Origin: a virus | Length of the DNA stretch: 64,000 bases | IMG/VR virus record: IMGVR_UViG_3300013132_005788 | Coordinates: 1 to 64,000 of that record | Strand: one strand, 5' to 3' | In this document: positions 37,365 to 45,435 of the stretch, piece by piece | How the letters are laid out: every line of letters begins with the position of its first letter | Numbering within the stretch: position 1 is the first letter of the stretch | Made by a program: the position numbers and the translations under genes | The notes under the pieces: generated by a model | Databases searched by the model: none | Told to the model about the DNA's origin: nothing | The model's input: the letters and a program-made list of their open reading frames with translations, nothing else

Positions 37365-37577
37365 ATGAAGAATTTAATGAGCTTTGATCTCTTCCTAATC
37401 GAATCTGCTAATATTGAAAAATACGAGGCACCTAATAGCCCGGTAAAGATACCCGCCGGCGACAAAGGATTTGAGACAGTTCAGAAGCACTATAATAGAT
37501 TTATGTGGACACTGAACGATCTGAAGAAAAGGAAGAAAAAGAAGTTAAATAAGACTTCAATTCAAAAACAGCAGTAA
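37365..37577 (+). CDS. Small basic protein with capsid-targeting-like leader
   Basis: 70 residues. MKNLMSFDLFLIESANI is a near-perfect leader, ending in Leu-Ile-Glu, the T4 prohead-protease type of cleavage site (L/I-x-E). The remainder has an aromatic-rich helix (FETVQKHYNRFMWTLNDL) and a very basic tail (KKRKKKKLNKTSIQKQQ) suited to binding DNA in the head, much like T4 internal proteins. A terminator and GATATATA lie directly upstream, so it has its own transcript. Confidence 0.55.
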   Translation: MKNLMSFDLFLIESANIEKYEAPNSPVKIPAGDKGFETVQKHYNRFMWTLNDLKKRKKKKLNKTSIQKQQ

Positions 37578-37655
37578 AACGTTATGCTTCAGTTTCGAAA
37601 AGCCAATAGTGATCATGCTGACTCTTTTGAAAATATTTTTATGTGATGAATTTAT

Positions 37656-38438
37656 ATGTATATTAGCTGGTTAGATAAAAAATTCTGTAAGAATTGCAAT
37701 TCTGAATTAAAAATTAGGAACAAGAGAGATATTTCCCGTAAAAACTTTTGCTCCAGATCATGTAATGCAATATTCAACGGGAAAAAAAGATTATCGGATC
37801 CAGATTTTAAATTGAAATTCATAGAGGCTTCCAAAAATCCAGAAAGCCGATTGAAGAAAGGCCATAAATTGGAAAAACATCCCTTATGGAAGGGTAGAAA
37901 AAAGATATTCTGCCTATCTTGTGATAATGAATTTGAGGTAAAAATAAATTCAAAAAGGAAATATTGTAGTAAAATATGTTCTTTGAAAAAAATACATTCC
38001 GATGCTATTGGAAGAAGTAGAGTTAATAAGATTAAACATGAATGCGTGATTTGTCATAGGACTTTTGAAAGATCTGAAAATTATAAATCACCCGCTAAAT
38101 ATTGCTCCAGAAAATGTCATTGTATAGGAATAGTGAAATTCTCCAATAAAAAATATACCAGCATTGAAAAAATTGTGGAAAATATTTTAATTGAGTTGAA
38201 CGTAGAATATCATACCCAGTATCCTATATGTAATATATCAGTAGCGGATTTTAGAATAAATAATTTACTAATATTTGCTGATGGAGATTATTGGCATAAT
38301 TTACCAGGTAGAAGGGATAAAGATATATTACAAGCATCCAAACTACAGCAATTGGGGTATATAGTTATTAGATTCGATGGGAGTTTAATAGAAAAAGATT
38401 ATAATAAAGTCAAAGATAAAATAAGAGAAATTTTATGA
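37656..38438 (+). CDS. Vsr-like (EDxHD-type) homing endonuclease with zinc-finger repeats
   Basis: 260 residues. Three Cys-rich units, each CxxC...CSxxC (CKNCNSEL..CSRSC; CLSCDNEF..CSKIC; CVICHRTF..CSRKC), form zinc-finger repeats that probably read DNA. The C-terminal domain has the Vsr/PD-(D/E)XK-like core: SVADFRINNLLIFADGDYWHN then IVIRFDGSLI. Such proteins are free-standing homing endonucleases in phages. The gene is visibly more A/T-rich and Lys/Ile-rich than its neighbours and is flanked upstream by a 78-nt gap, both signs of insertion. Its stop overlaps the next start (ATGA). Confidence 0.8.
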   Translation: MYISWLDKKFCKNCNSELKIRNKRDISRKNFCSRSCNAIFNGKKRLSDPDFKLKFIEASKNPESRLKKGHKLEKHPLWKGRKKIFCLSCDNEFEVKINSKRKYCSKICSLKKIHSDAIGRSRVNKIKHECVICHRTFERSENYKSPAKYCSRKCHCIGIVKFSNKKYTSIEKIVENILIELNVEYHTQYPICNISVADFRINNLLIFADGDYWHNLPGRRDKDILQASKLQQLGYIVIRFDGSLIEKDYNKVKDKIREIL

Positions 38439-38785
38439 TACAAGAAAAATCCGTTTCAAGGAGCCAACAGAGATTAATGGGACAAGCCTATGGCGTTAGA
38501 CAGTTCAAGGACTCCCACGGGAAAAAAGGATTGGACCCAAAAGACGTAGATCCCAAATACCGAAAAACAATTGTTTCAATGTCTGATAGTATGACAAAGA
38601 AGCAACTAAAGGATTTTGCAGAGACCAAACATAAAAAGCTTCCTGAAACCGTGGAGGAAGAATCTATTAAAGATATTTACTTTAAGCTTTCTCCCGATGC
38701 ACAATATGATAAGTCCAAAACAGCCCAGAGAAAACTCCAGAATCTAGTTGACTATAGAGAATGGATTGAAAAAAATAAAAGATAA
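38435..38785 (+). CDS. DUF3008-like protein
   Basis: 116 residues. SRSQQRLMGQAYGVRQ near the start and SMTKKQLKDFAETKHKKLPE in the middle match the DUF3008 pattern (S-x-x-Q-Q-R-x-M/F-G ... K-D-F-A-x-T-K-H-x-x-L-P), a short family of unknown function found in bacteria and phages. The start ATG overlaps the endonuclease stop (ATGA); the first residues MIQEKSV may therefore have been altered when the endonuclease inserted. Confidence 0.6.
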   Translation: MIQEKSVSRSQQRLMGQAYGVRQFKDSHGKKGLDPKDVDPKYRKTIVSMSDSMTKKQLKDFAETKHKKLPETVEEESIKDIYFKLSPDAQYDKSKTAQRKLQNLVDYREWIEKNKR

Positions 38786-38787
38786 AA

Positions 38788-39246
38788 ATGGAAGAACTAA
38801 ATGAAGATTGTGGATGCGGCGGGGCACATTACGAGCCCACCGAACACACGATGTCAAATCAAAGATCCCCCGATCCAATGGTGGGAAAAAATGTTAGACT
38901 TCAGGACGGTAGAAGTGGATTAGTTGACGATTCAATCAGAAACTCGAGAGGAGAAGTTATAGGATATGTTATCGAGGGAGACAAGGGAAATTTCCGTGTT
39001 TTCAGGGATAAGATAGCTGAGATATTGGATGAATCCGAAGTTATGGCTACACCAGCAAACGTTCCAGGAATGGGCGATGTGGCGCCTCCGACACGAACAT
39101 CTACCGGATCTGGAGATCAGTTTCCGACTCTAACCGTGGGAACCCCGGGTGCTAAGAGTAAAAAGAAAAAGCCAATGGAAAAAAGAAAATCGTCTGTGAT
39201 GAGCTTTGATGATTTTATGGGACATGCTAAAAAGACACAACCTTAA
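38788..39246 (+). CDS. Hypothetical protein
   Basis: 152 residues. The N-terminus has a small Cys cluster (CGCGGAHYEP). Residues ~35-80 form a compact beta domain (NVRLQDGRSGLVDDSIRNS, VIGYVIEGDKGNFRVF). A Pro/Thr/Gly-rich linker follows, then a basic stretch and the C-terminal SVMSFDDFMGHAKK, which echoes the F-x-x-F/M core of the shared leader but at the wrong end. The gene is followed by a terminator. No family recognised. Confidence 0.5.
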   Translation: MEELNEDCGCGGAHYEPTEHTMSNQRSPDPMVGKNVRLQDGRSGLVDDSIRNSRGEVIGYVIEGDKGNFRVFRDKIAEILDESEVMATPANVPGMGDVAPPTRTSTGSGDQFPTLTVGTPGAKSKKKKPMEKRKSSVMSFDDFMGHAKKTQP

Positions 39247-39278
39247 ATATTAAGGTGACAAAATCACCACCTATATTG

Positions 39279-39309
39279 AAAAACCTCGTCGAAAATGTCG
39301 GGGTTTTTT
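39279..39309 (+). terminator. Rho-independent terminator
   Basis: AAAAACCTCG pairs with CGGGGTTTTT around a 10-nt loop, with a T run at the end. A smaller hairpin (GGTGA-CAAAA-TCACC, 39254-39268) lies just before it. Ends the transcript carrying the endonuclease and DUF3008 genes. Confidence 0.8.
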
Positions 39310-39353
39310 GTTTGGCCTCTAATTTGCAATAGGATTATAAAAAAAATATTATT

Positions 39354-39746
39354 ATGAAAACAAAAAACCTATTTAGAGACCTAAACACAGAAATCAGAGA
39401 GATGTTTGACCTGGTAGAGCTTTCTGATCTACAGAAAGGAACATCAGACTTCTTCGTAAATGTTTTTAATGAAGTTGCTTCTCGCGAGAAAATAATGGTT
39501 AACGTACCAGGATTTTCCAAAGATGATCTAAAAATTTCTCTTGATGAAAAGGGATATCTTAAAATATCAGGAGAAAAAGAAGTGGAGGGTAAAACCAGAA
39601 AGATCCAAAGATCCTATTACATCCAGCATCTTAATTCATTAGATACCGATAAAATACAAGCGAAGGTAGAAAATGGGCTACTGGTCATCAATCTGGGAAA
39701 AAAGGATGAATCTAAGAAAGGGCCTAAGGAAATTATTATTCAGTAA
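39354..39746 (+). CDS. Hsp20 / alpha-crystallin small heat-shock protein
   Basis: 130 residues with a complete alpha-crystallin domain: IMVNVPGFSKDDLKISLDEKG (strand/loop typical of Hsp20), YLKISGEKEVEG, RSYYIQHLNSLDTDKIQAKVENGLLVINL. The final NGLLVINLGKKDE gives the conserved G-x-L hallmark, though the usual I-x-I tail anchor is only weakly seen as EIIIQ. Hsp20 holds unfolding proteins; small Hsps also occur in T4-like cyanophages. The gene sits between two terminators, so it is a single-gene transcript. Confidence 0.88.
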   Translation: MKTKNLFRDLNTEIREMFDLVELSDLQKGTSDFFVNVFNEVASREKIMVNVPGFSKDDLKISLDEKGYLKISGEKEVEGKTRKIQRSYYIQHLNSLDTDKIQAKVENGLLVINLGKKDESKKGPKEIIIQ

Positions 39747-39767
39747 CTTTCTGAAAAAAACATCTAT

Positions 39768-39797
39768 AAAAAGGGAATCTTTGGATTCCTTTTTTTA
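39768..39797 (+). terminator. Rho-independent terminator
   Basis: AAAAAGGGAATC-TTTG-GATTCCTTTTTTT: a 6-bp core stem extended by A-T and G-T pairs, a 4-nt loop and a T run, right after the Hsp20 gene. Confidence 0.85.
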
Positions 39798-39818
39798 TTT
39801 TTACAAAAAATTTCAATT

Positions 39819-40031
39819 ATGTTATATTCTTATCAAGAACAAATCGATAGATTTGCAGTCGAATTAGCTGATGAATCTATTCAGAAGAAAAAAAATTCTG
39901 AGTATAAAGAATCATTTACTCTCGAAAACATTGCTAGATCAATATCCAGCATATATGATGTTGAATACGAGAAAGCTCTGAAAGATCTTAGCTATAAAAA
40001 GAATCTACATTTTGCTAAGCTCATGAACTAA
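39819..40031 (+). CDS. Small hypothetical protein
   Basis: 70 residues, helical and charged (SYQEQIDRFAVELADESIQKK, FTLENIARSISSIYDVEYEKAL). It follows a terminator, and precedes the glycosylase gene by 3 nt, with which it is probably co-transcribed. No family recognised. Confidence 0.5.
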   Translation: MLYSYQEQIDRFAVELADESIQKKKNSEYKESFTLENIARSISSIYDVEYEKALKDLSYKKNLHFAKLMN

Positions 40032-40034
40032 TTC

Positions 40035-40442
40035 ATGAGGCTCATTCAGGATGAATACAGAGGCGAGCCATGGAAAATTATGGTTTGCTGTATTCTACTT
40101 AACCAAACATCCAATAAACAGGTTCGCCCGTTATTGGATGTTTTGTTTGGTAGGTTTCCTGGACCATCTTCCGTTAAAGAATGTGACCATCTCGAAATAT
40201 CTGAAATAATAAGGACCACCGGATTTCAGAATGTCAAAGCGAGCAGGATCATAAGAATGAGTCAAAAATTCACCTTGGGATTTAAGGATCCTATAGAACT
40301 TCCGGGAATTGGTAAATACGGAGTTGAATCGTGGAAAATATTTGTTGATGATTTTATAGAATTTAATCCATCTGACAGAAGATTAAAAGAATATATAGCT
40401 TATTTAAAGGATGGAAATAAAGATAGGAATAACCCAGACTAA
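40035..40442 (+). CDS. MBD4-like HhH-GPD DNA glycosylase
   Basis: 135 residues, only the catalytic domain. PWKIMVCCILLNQTSNKQVRPLLDVLFGRFP, then IIRTTGFQNVKASRIIRMSQKF, then IELPGIGKYGVESWKIF and NPSDRRLKEYIAYL follow human MBD4's glycosylase domain segment by segment (PWKLLIATIFLNRTSG..., IELHGIGKYGNDSYRIF, HPEDHKLNKYHDWL). The Asp in NPSDRRL occupies the MBD4 catalytic position. MBD4 removes T or U from G:T/G:U mismatches. It has no Fe-S cluster cysteines, unlike Nth. A phage version could protect against deaminated or modified cytosine. Overlaps the next gene by 32 nt. Confidence 0.72.
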   Translation: MRLIQDEYRGEPWKIMVCCILLNQTSNKQVRPLLDVLFGRFPGPSSVKECDHLEISEIIRTTGFQNVKASRIIRMSQKFTLGFKDPIELPGIGKYGVESWKIFVDDFIEFNPSDRRLKEYIAYLKDGNKDRNNPD

Positions 40443-41082
40443 ATTTATCTCAACATTTTCTGAATACAGAAGGTGGATCTCCTCTGCGTCTTCCCCTCGC
40501 CCGATAAAAATAATACAGCTCCAGACGACAAATTCAAGATCTATAGAATTTCCGGAATTGGACGGAATAGTATTTACTGGTGGAGCCGATATACATTCCA
40601 GTTTTTATGGTGTTCCCTCCGAGGAACAAATTTCGGAAAGAGATCTCTGCGAGAAGGAATATTTTAGCCATTACAAAAACACAACACCTATTTTGGGAGT
40701 TTGCAGAGGAATGCAATTGATTAACTCGCTAATGGGGGGTGATTTATATACGGATCTGATAACGGACCTTAACGAGAATTATTCAATTCATCTCACGCAT
40801 AATAAATTTTCATCGTATCATAAGATCATTTCAGAGGGCAGTAGTTTTATCCGAGATGGAGCGTATCTTGTCAATTCCAGACATCATCAGGCTGTAAAGA
40901 ATGTGGCCCCAGGTTTGAAGTTAAAAGCCAAGGCTGAAGACGGAACAATAGAGGTCCTAGAGGATGATAACAAGATATTAGTGCAATTTCATCCAGAGAG
41001 AGACGAAATATGCGGATTTGAAATATGCAATGCAATTTTATCTCAGTTTATAAGGATGATTCTAAATAACTCTTCGAGATAA
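40411..41082 (+). CDS. Class I glutamine amidotransferase-like hydrolase (peptidase C26/PuuD-like)
   Basis: 223 residues. The triad is visible: nucleophile Cys in LGVCRGMQLIN (~residue 97), His and Glu in VQFHPERDE (~190). DGIVFTGGADIHSSFYG and VNSRHHQAVKNVAPGL are typical of gamma-glutamyl-GABA hydrolase (PuuD) relatives. These cleave gamma-glutamyl bonds; the phage substrate is unknown and might be a gamma-glutamyl nucleotide or polyamine adduct. It overlaps the glycosylase gene by 32 nt, so the two are coupled. Family clear, substrate not. Confidence 0.8.
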   Translation: MEIKIGITQTKFISTFSEYRRWISSASSPRPIKIIQLQTTNSRSIEFPELDGIVFTGGADIHSSFYGVPSEEQISERDLCEKEYFSHYKNTTPILGVCRGMQLINSLMGGDLYTDLITDLNENYSIHLTHNKFSSYHKIISEGSSFIRDGAYLVNSRHHQAVKNVAPGLKLKAKAEDGTIEVLEDDNKILVQFHPERDEICGFEICNAILSQFIRMILNNSSR

Positions 41083-41139
41083 TTATCCTTTTTGTGCTTT
41101 TTTTGGAAACCTTAATCGTAGTGGTCCATAAAAAGTATA

Positions 41140-42549
41140 ATGATAATAGATATTGAAAACCAAGGTAATTCTCTTAAGATCTCTCATTATAATGATGAGG
41201 GTGATCTAGAGTTTATGAATCTGGACATTCCCAAGTCCCAAAGATTCATCTGGAGGAAAACTTCAGAGAGCGATAAAAGTAAAGATCCCGTTTGGAGATC
41301 GTGGGACGGATTCCCCGTCAAAAAATCGATGGGTGAAAGATTTGATAAGTATCGGATAGTTGAAATTCTGGAGAGCTTCGACAAGAGTATCACTAAGCCG
41401 CTCTGGGAAACACAGGTTCCCAAGAAATACTTTGTCGATATTGAAACAGAGATCACAGATAACCGGGCGGATTCACTTGATACCGCCCAGGCTAAAAACA
41501 AGATCCTCTCGATTGGTATTGCTTCATCTATGGGAAAGATATTAATTCTGGGTATAGATGATATGCCGAATGAAAAGATTCTAAGCATAGAAAACAGAGT
41601 AAAAGAGCATTTTAAGGGATTCAAGGGTGATTGGACTTTTAACTATCGAAAGTTCGAAAGCGAATTCGATATGATCTATACATTTCTAGCCAAGCTCCTT
41701 CATAAGATGCCACTGGTTACAGGATGGAACTGGTTTGGATATGACTGGCCTTATATTCTGGGAAGATGTAAGAGATTGGGAATCGACCCATCGATTGCTT
41801 CTCCCAGCGGAATACTTCTAGGTAAGAACCAAATACCAATGCATGTGCTCATGGTTGACTACTTGGATATCTACAAGAAATGGGATAGGGTCATTAAGAT
41901 CAGAGAGTCAAATTCCCTTGATTATGTTGCTAATGCTGCACTTGGAGTGAAGAAGATCAAATATGATGGAACTCTGAAGGATCTTTATGAATCGGATTTT
42001 GAAACATATATCTTCTATAACGCAGTCGACTGTGTTCTGCTTCACTATATAGATCAGAAGCTGAACACAATGGCCACATTCTTTAAAATAGCTAATGTAA
42101 GTGGAGTTGAGATCAATCGTGCTCTTTCTCCTGTTTGGACGACGGAAGTTCTTATGCTCAGAAAATTCCTGGCTAGAAATCAGGTCATAGTCTACGAAAG
42201 AAAGGATGATGTGGCTGTTAAATTTGAGGGAGCTTACGTGAAACAACCAGAGAAAGGGATGTATGAATGGATAGCATGTTTTGACTTTGCCTCCCTGTAT
42301 CCCAACACGATGATGCAATGGGGAATATCCCCGGAGATCTTCATTGGAAAAAACATTCAGAATCCACCGGAAGGAGCAATCCACACTTCTTCTGGGGCTT
42401 ATTTTTATAGCAAAAATGGAGAAGAACCCGTTCTAAGAGATGTTCTTAAATCCTTATATGCCCAAAGAAAATCTGCTAAAGGAAAGTACATGGATTGTCA
42501 AAGAGAAATCGAAAAAATTGAAAAACTCATAAAACAAAAATCAAATTAA
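41140..42549 (+). CDS. 43: DNA polymerase family B, N-terminal (exonuclease) half; split gp43-like
   Basis: 469 residues where T4 gp43 has about 898. Proofreading motifs are complete: ExoI FVDIETE (Asp100/Glu102), ExoII WNWFGYDWPYI (Asp202), ExoIII YNAVD (Tyr293/Asp297). The palm's motif A is present (FDFASLYPNT, 381-390), then SLYAQRKSAKGKYMDCQRE and a charged helix, where the chain stops. Missing are the fingers motif B, the DTDS motif C and the thumb, so this chain alone cannot polymerise. The stop falls in the fingers region, as in naturally split family-B enzymes. The second half is not in this window. A downstream gene begins 2 nt later. Confidence 0.87.
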   Translation: MIIDIENQGNSLKISHYNDEGDLEFMNLDIPKSQRFIWRKTSESDKSKDPVWRSWDGFPVKKSMGERFDKYRIVEILESFDKSITKPLWETQVPKKYFVDIETEITDNRADSLDTAQAKNKILSIGIASSMGKILILGIDDMPNEKILSIENRVKEHFKGFKGDWTFNYRKFESEFDMIYTFLAKLLHKMPLVTGWNWFGYDWPYILGRCKRLGIDPSIASPSGILLGKNQIPMHVLMVDYLDIYKKWDRVIKIRESNSLDYVANAALGVKKIKYDGTLKDLYESDFETYIFYNAVDCVLLHYIDQKLNTMATFFKIANVSGVEINRALSPVWTTEVLMLRKFLARNQVIVYERKDDVAVKFEGAYVKQPEKGMYEWIACFDFASLYPNTMMQWGISPEIFIGKNIQNPPEGAIHTSSGAYFYSKNGEEPVLRDVLKSLYAQRKSAKGKYMDCQREIEKIEKLIKQKSN

Positions 42550-42550
42550 T

Positions 42551-43054
42551 ATGGCAAACACAGACAACCGCTGCGCAAATCTTGAGATCGAAGATATATG
42601 GTCTACGAAAGTTACCAACGATGGAGAATTCATCGGTCAAGAATCCATCGACACTCTTGGGGACATCCTAAATCTTCAGGCTGAAACTCAGAAGAATGTT
42701 TATGGATATGATTTTGAAAACATGACTCTCAGAGAGATTATGGAATTCTGGCACATGAATTCTCATTCGTTAATAGATGAAATTCACGAAGCTACTGATG
42801 CACTGGGTGGTATAAAGGATGGCAACGGAAATGCTATATGGAAGAAATGGAAGAAGGCTTATTCTACCTATTCTGATAAGAAATTCTCGGATCTCTCCGA
42901 ATCCGATCAGATTGAGTGTAAGTTTGAAATAATAGACATGCTTCATTTCTTTATGAATTATGCAGCAGCTATCGGCATGACATCTCAAGAAATGTACAAC
43001 ATGTATATGAGTAAAAACATGGAGAATAGAGCAAGACAACAAAGGGGATACTAA
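42551..43054 (+). CDS. dut: Dimeric all-alpha dUTPase (MazG-like fold)
   Basis: 167 residues, all-helical, with the metal-binding pattern of dimeric dUTPase/dCTPase: SLIDEIHEATDALGG (E-x-x-E...), then KFEIIDMLHFFMNYAAAIGMT (E-x-x-D), then MYMSKNMENRARQQRGY (K-N-x-x-N-x-x-R). It hydrolyses dUTP to dUMP and so keeps uracil out of DNA. It lies directly between the polymerase half and nrdB, a nucleotide-metabolism group. ATG is 2 nt after the polymerase stop. Confidence 0.85.
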   Translation: MANTDNRCANLEIEDIWSTKVTNDGEFIGQESIDTLGDILNLQAETQKNVYGYDFENMTLREIMEFWHMNSHSLIDEIHEATDALGGIKDGNGNAIWKKWKKAYSTYSDKKFSDLSESDQIECKFEIIDMLHFFMNYAAAIGMTSQEMYNMYMSKNMENRARQQRGY

Positions 43055-43070
43055 ATATATAGGATAAAAT

Positions 43071-44057
43071 ATGCACATGGAAGAACCATTATTAAAATCA
43101 AACCCATCGAGGTTTTCGTTATTACCGATTCACTGTCAAGATATCTGGAAGATGTATAAGACAGCAGAGGCGTCTTTTTGGACCGCAGAAGAAATAGATC
43201 TAAACCAGGACTTGGTGGATTGGAGAGAAAAACTCAATGACAATGAGAGATATTTCATTAAGAATGTTTTGGCATTCTTTAATAATTCAGATGGAATTGT
43301 CAATGAGAATCTGGCCCTGAATTTTCTAAACCAAGTTCAATTCCCCGAGGCTAGATGCTTCTATGGGTTTCAATTGATGATGGAGAATATTCACTCCGAG
43401 ACCTATTCCCTTTTGATTGACACGTACATCAATGACGATGAGGAAAAGAAGCACCTATTTAATGCCATAGAAACGGTTCCCTCTGTGAAGAAGAAAGCGG
43501 AATGGGCTTTTAGATGGATCGATAATGGTACATTTATCGAGAGACTGATAGCTTTTGCTGCAATTGAAGGAATATTTTTTTCTGGATCCTTCTGCTCTAT
43601 ATTCTGGTTGAAGAAAAGAGGTCTGATGCCAGGTCTTTGTTTCTCCAATGAATTAATTTCGAGGGATGAAGGATTGCACTGCGATTTTGCATGTATGCTC
43701 TATAACAACTATATCCAGAATAAGCTTCCTCTGGAAACTATTCAGTCCATCATTAAAGAAGCAGTGGAAATAGAAAAAGAGTTCATCACAGCATCTTTGC
43801 CCGTAAGACTTATCGGTATGAACTCAGATCTCATGAGCCAGTATATTGAATATGTGGCTGATAGACTCTTAGTCACCCTAGGATGTCCCAAGATTTGGAA
43901 TTCTAAGAATCCTTTTGACTTTATGACTAATATAGCAATGGAGGTTAAGGGAAATTTCTTTGAAGGAAGAATAGGATCTTATCAAAAAGCGGGTGTTTTG
44001 AAAAACGAGGGAGGCAGCGAAACGTCTAAGGTATTTACTATAGACGCTGATTTTTAA
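43071..44057 (+). CDS. nrdB: Ribonucleotide reductase class Ia, beta subunit
   Basis: 328 residues. Di-iron ligands and the radical tyrosine are visible: ENIHSETY gives Glu, His and Tyr in the E. coli 115/118/122 spacing; the second set lies in [13 protein letters not shown] (Glu) and [10 protein letters not shown] (Glu, His). [12 protein letters not shown] marks the first ligand region. It produces the tyrosyl radical used by NrdA to make deoxynucleotides. Start ATG 43071 (or the next ATG, two codons on). nrdA lies 7 kb downstream, so the subunits are not adjacent as they are in T4. An AT-rich ATATATAGG tract (43054-43062) is upstream. Confidence 0.93.
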   Translation: MHMEEPLLKSNPSRFSLLPIHCQDIWKMYKTAEASFWTAEEIDLNQDLVDWREKLNDNERYFIKNVLAFFNNSDGIVNENLALNFLNQVQFPEARCFYGFQLMMENIHSETYSLLIDTYINDDEEKKHLFNAIETVPSVKKKAEWAFRWIDNGTFIERLIAFAAIEGIFFSGSFCSIFWLKKRGLMPGLCFSNELISRDEGLHCDFACMLYNNYIQNKLPLETIQSIIKEAVEIEKEFITASLPVRLIGMNSDLMSQYIEYVADRLLVTLGCPKIWNSKNPFDFMTNIAMEVKGNFFEGRIGSYQKAGVLKNEGGSETSKVFTIDADF

Positions 44058-44073
44058 AAAATGTATTTCGATA

Positions 44074-44499
44074 GTGATTCATATCTTATGGCTGATTTTT
44101 GCGGGAATTAAATTTCCATTTGCATTATTCTATTCTGCTATAATCTGGACATCTCCTATAATGATTTTAGAGACGCTGATTGGAGGAATTCTCTCGGCGT
44201 CTCTATTTTCTTTTTTGGGATCAAAGATAGAAAGATACATCATGAAAAAATTTCCAGGTAGATTTAAAGTGTTCTCTAAAAAAAATAGAATGCTGGCAAG
44301 AGTACGAAGGATAGGAGGAATAAGGGGAATCTCTTTTTTATCCCCCGTTTTATTGGGAATTCCCATTGGGGTTTTGCTATGTCTCACCCTTACGACGGAT
44401 AAAAACAGGATTATGGGTCCAATGACGGCATCCATTAGCTTTTGGATTATGGTCTTCACGATTATGGGATATATAATTAAAATTTACAGCTCAAATTAG
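44074..44499 (+). CDS. Small integral membrane protein
   Basis: 141 residues beginning at a GTG 16 nt after nrdB; the ATG at 44061 is in another frame. Hydrophobic helices are seen at ~5-25 (WLIFAGIKFPFALFYSAII), ~30-48 (IMILETLIGGILSASLFSFL), ~88-106 (LLGIPIGVLLCLTL) and ~118-137 (ISFWIMVFTIMGYII), with a basic loop (KKFPGRFKVFSKKNRMLARV) between the second and third. The arrangement slightly recalls the putative small multidrug-export family, but I do not claim it. Possibly a holin or envelope modifier. Confidence 0.55.
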   Translation: MIHILWLIFAGIKFPFALFYSAIIWTSPIMILETLIGGILSASLFSFLGSKIERYIMKKFPGRFKVFSKKNRMLARVRRIGGIRGISFLSPVLLGIPIGVLLCLTLTTDKNRIMGPMTASISFWIMVFTIMGYIIKIYSSN

Positions 44500-44510
44500 C
44501 TAGAAAATAA

Positions 44511-45419
44511 ATGGGCAAGAAAAAACACGTTATATTATCAGAGGTTGCGACGGCTTCGTTGTCTCCAGCCCAGTCGGGAAAAGTACCAGTTTATAATCCC
44601 ACAACCAATGACTTCGATCTGGGTAATTCATCGGGGGGTGGTAATCTTTACTATCAATCTGAATGCCCAGCTGGATACACGCCGGAAGAAATTCCTCTGG
44701 GATCTTTCTGGTACAACTCGGTGACGGGAGTTCTATATGTTAGAATTTATCATGAGTCATCGGATCAATATCTTTGGGTGACTCCATCGTCGGAATGTTG
44801 TGGCGGGGTCTCTTTTTTTTACAGAGACACATGTCCCGATATACAACCTGGAGAGATTCTTCCGGGATCACTTTGGTATAACTCTGAAACTGGGATTCTT
44901 GCCATTTACATATATGATTCGGTACAGGATCAATATCTTTGGGCTTCACCAGCTATAAATTGTTGCGATACTGGAACTGGTACCGATGGATCGACTGGTC
45001 CAACGGGACCAATGGGACCAATGGGATCTCCCGGATCAGATGGAATTACTTATGCTAAATTATCATTCAGCGAAATTCCGATAAAAAATTTAAATTCAGC
45101 TCCACAAACTCTAGTTTATGCAGCAGGAGCTGGTACAGCTATATGGCTTCATTCGGCTATAGTGAAGTTTAATTATGGGGGTACTCCTCTATCGGGATCA
45201 TCATATTTACTGCAGATCTATCATGATGGAAGTCCGGATCATCTAATGTCTAATAAAATTATGGATTCCACAACTTCCATAATAAATCAGATGACTCCAT
45301 CAACAAATAGAGAGATATTATCAAATGCAGATCTCAAAATAGGAACTACGAGTAACTATACCGGGGGAGAAGGAACAACAATGGATGTATACGTAGCTTA
45401 CAAAATATTGACTCTATAA
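44511..45419 (+). CDS. Fibre protein with duplicated Cys domain and collagen-like stretch
   Basis: 302 residues. Residues ~46-98 and ~102-152 are a tandem repeat: both have C-P-x-x-x-x-x-x-E-I-x-x-G-S-x-W-Y-N-S, V/I-L-x-x-I-Y, DQYLW and a closing Cys-Cys. A short collagen-like run (STGPTGPMGPMGSPGSDG, ~161-178) links to a beta-rich C-terminal trimer-like domain. The layout (repeat modules, collagen stalk, globular tip) fits a receptor-binding fibre. It begins a second structural cluster with the two CCPP-domain genes downstream. Confidence 0.6.
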   Translation: MGKKKHVILSEVATASLSPAQSGKVPVYNPTTNDFDLGNSSGGGNLYYQSECPAGYTPEEIPLGSFWYNSVTGVLYVRIYHESSDQYLWVTPSSECCGGVSFFYRDTCPDIQPGEILPGSLWYNSETGILAIYIYDSVQDQYLWASPAINCCDTGTGTDGSTGPTGPMGPMGSPGSDGITYAKLSFSEIPIKNLNSAPQTLVYAAGAGTAIWLHSAIVKFNYGGTPLSGSSYLLQIYHDGSPDHLMSNKIMDSTTSIINQMTPSTNREILSNADLKIGTTSNYTGGEGTTMDVYVAYKILTL

Positions 45420-45435
45420 AATAATTAAAAATAAA

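Noticed and set aside
39200-39240. Leader-like MSFDDFM near the C-terminus of the 38788 gene product
   Set aside because: Right residues but wrong end of the protein; an in-frame internal start there would give only about 15 residues.
41187-41624. Long minus-strand frame opposite the polymerase exonuclease
   Set aside because: It lies fully antisense to a gene with conserved motifs, has Leu/Ser-rich composition expected of an antisense shadow, and no start context.
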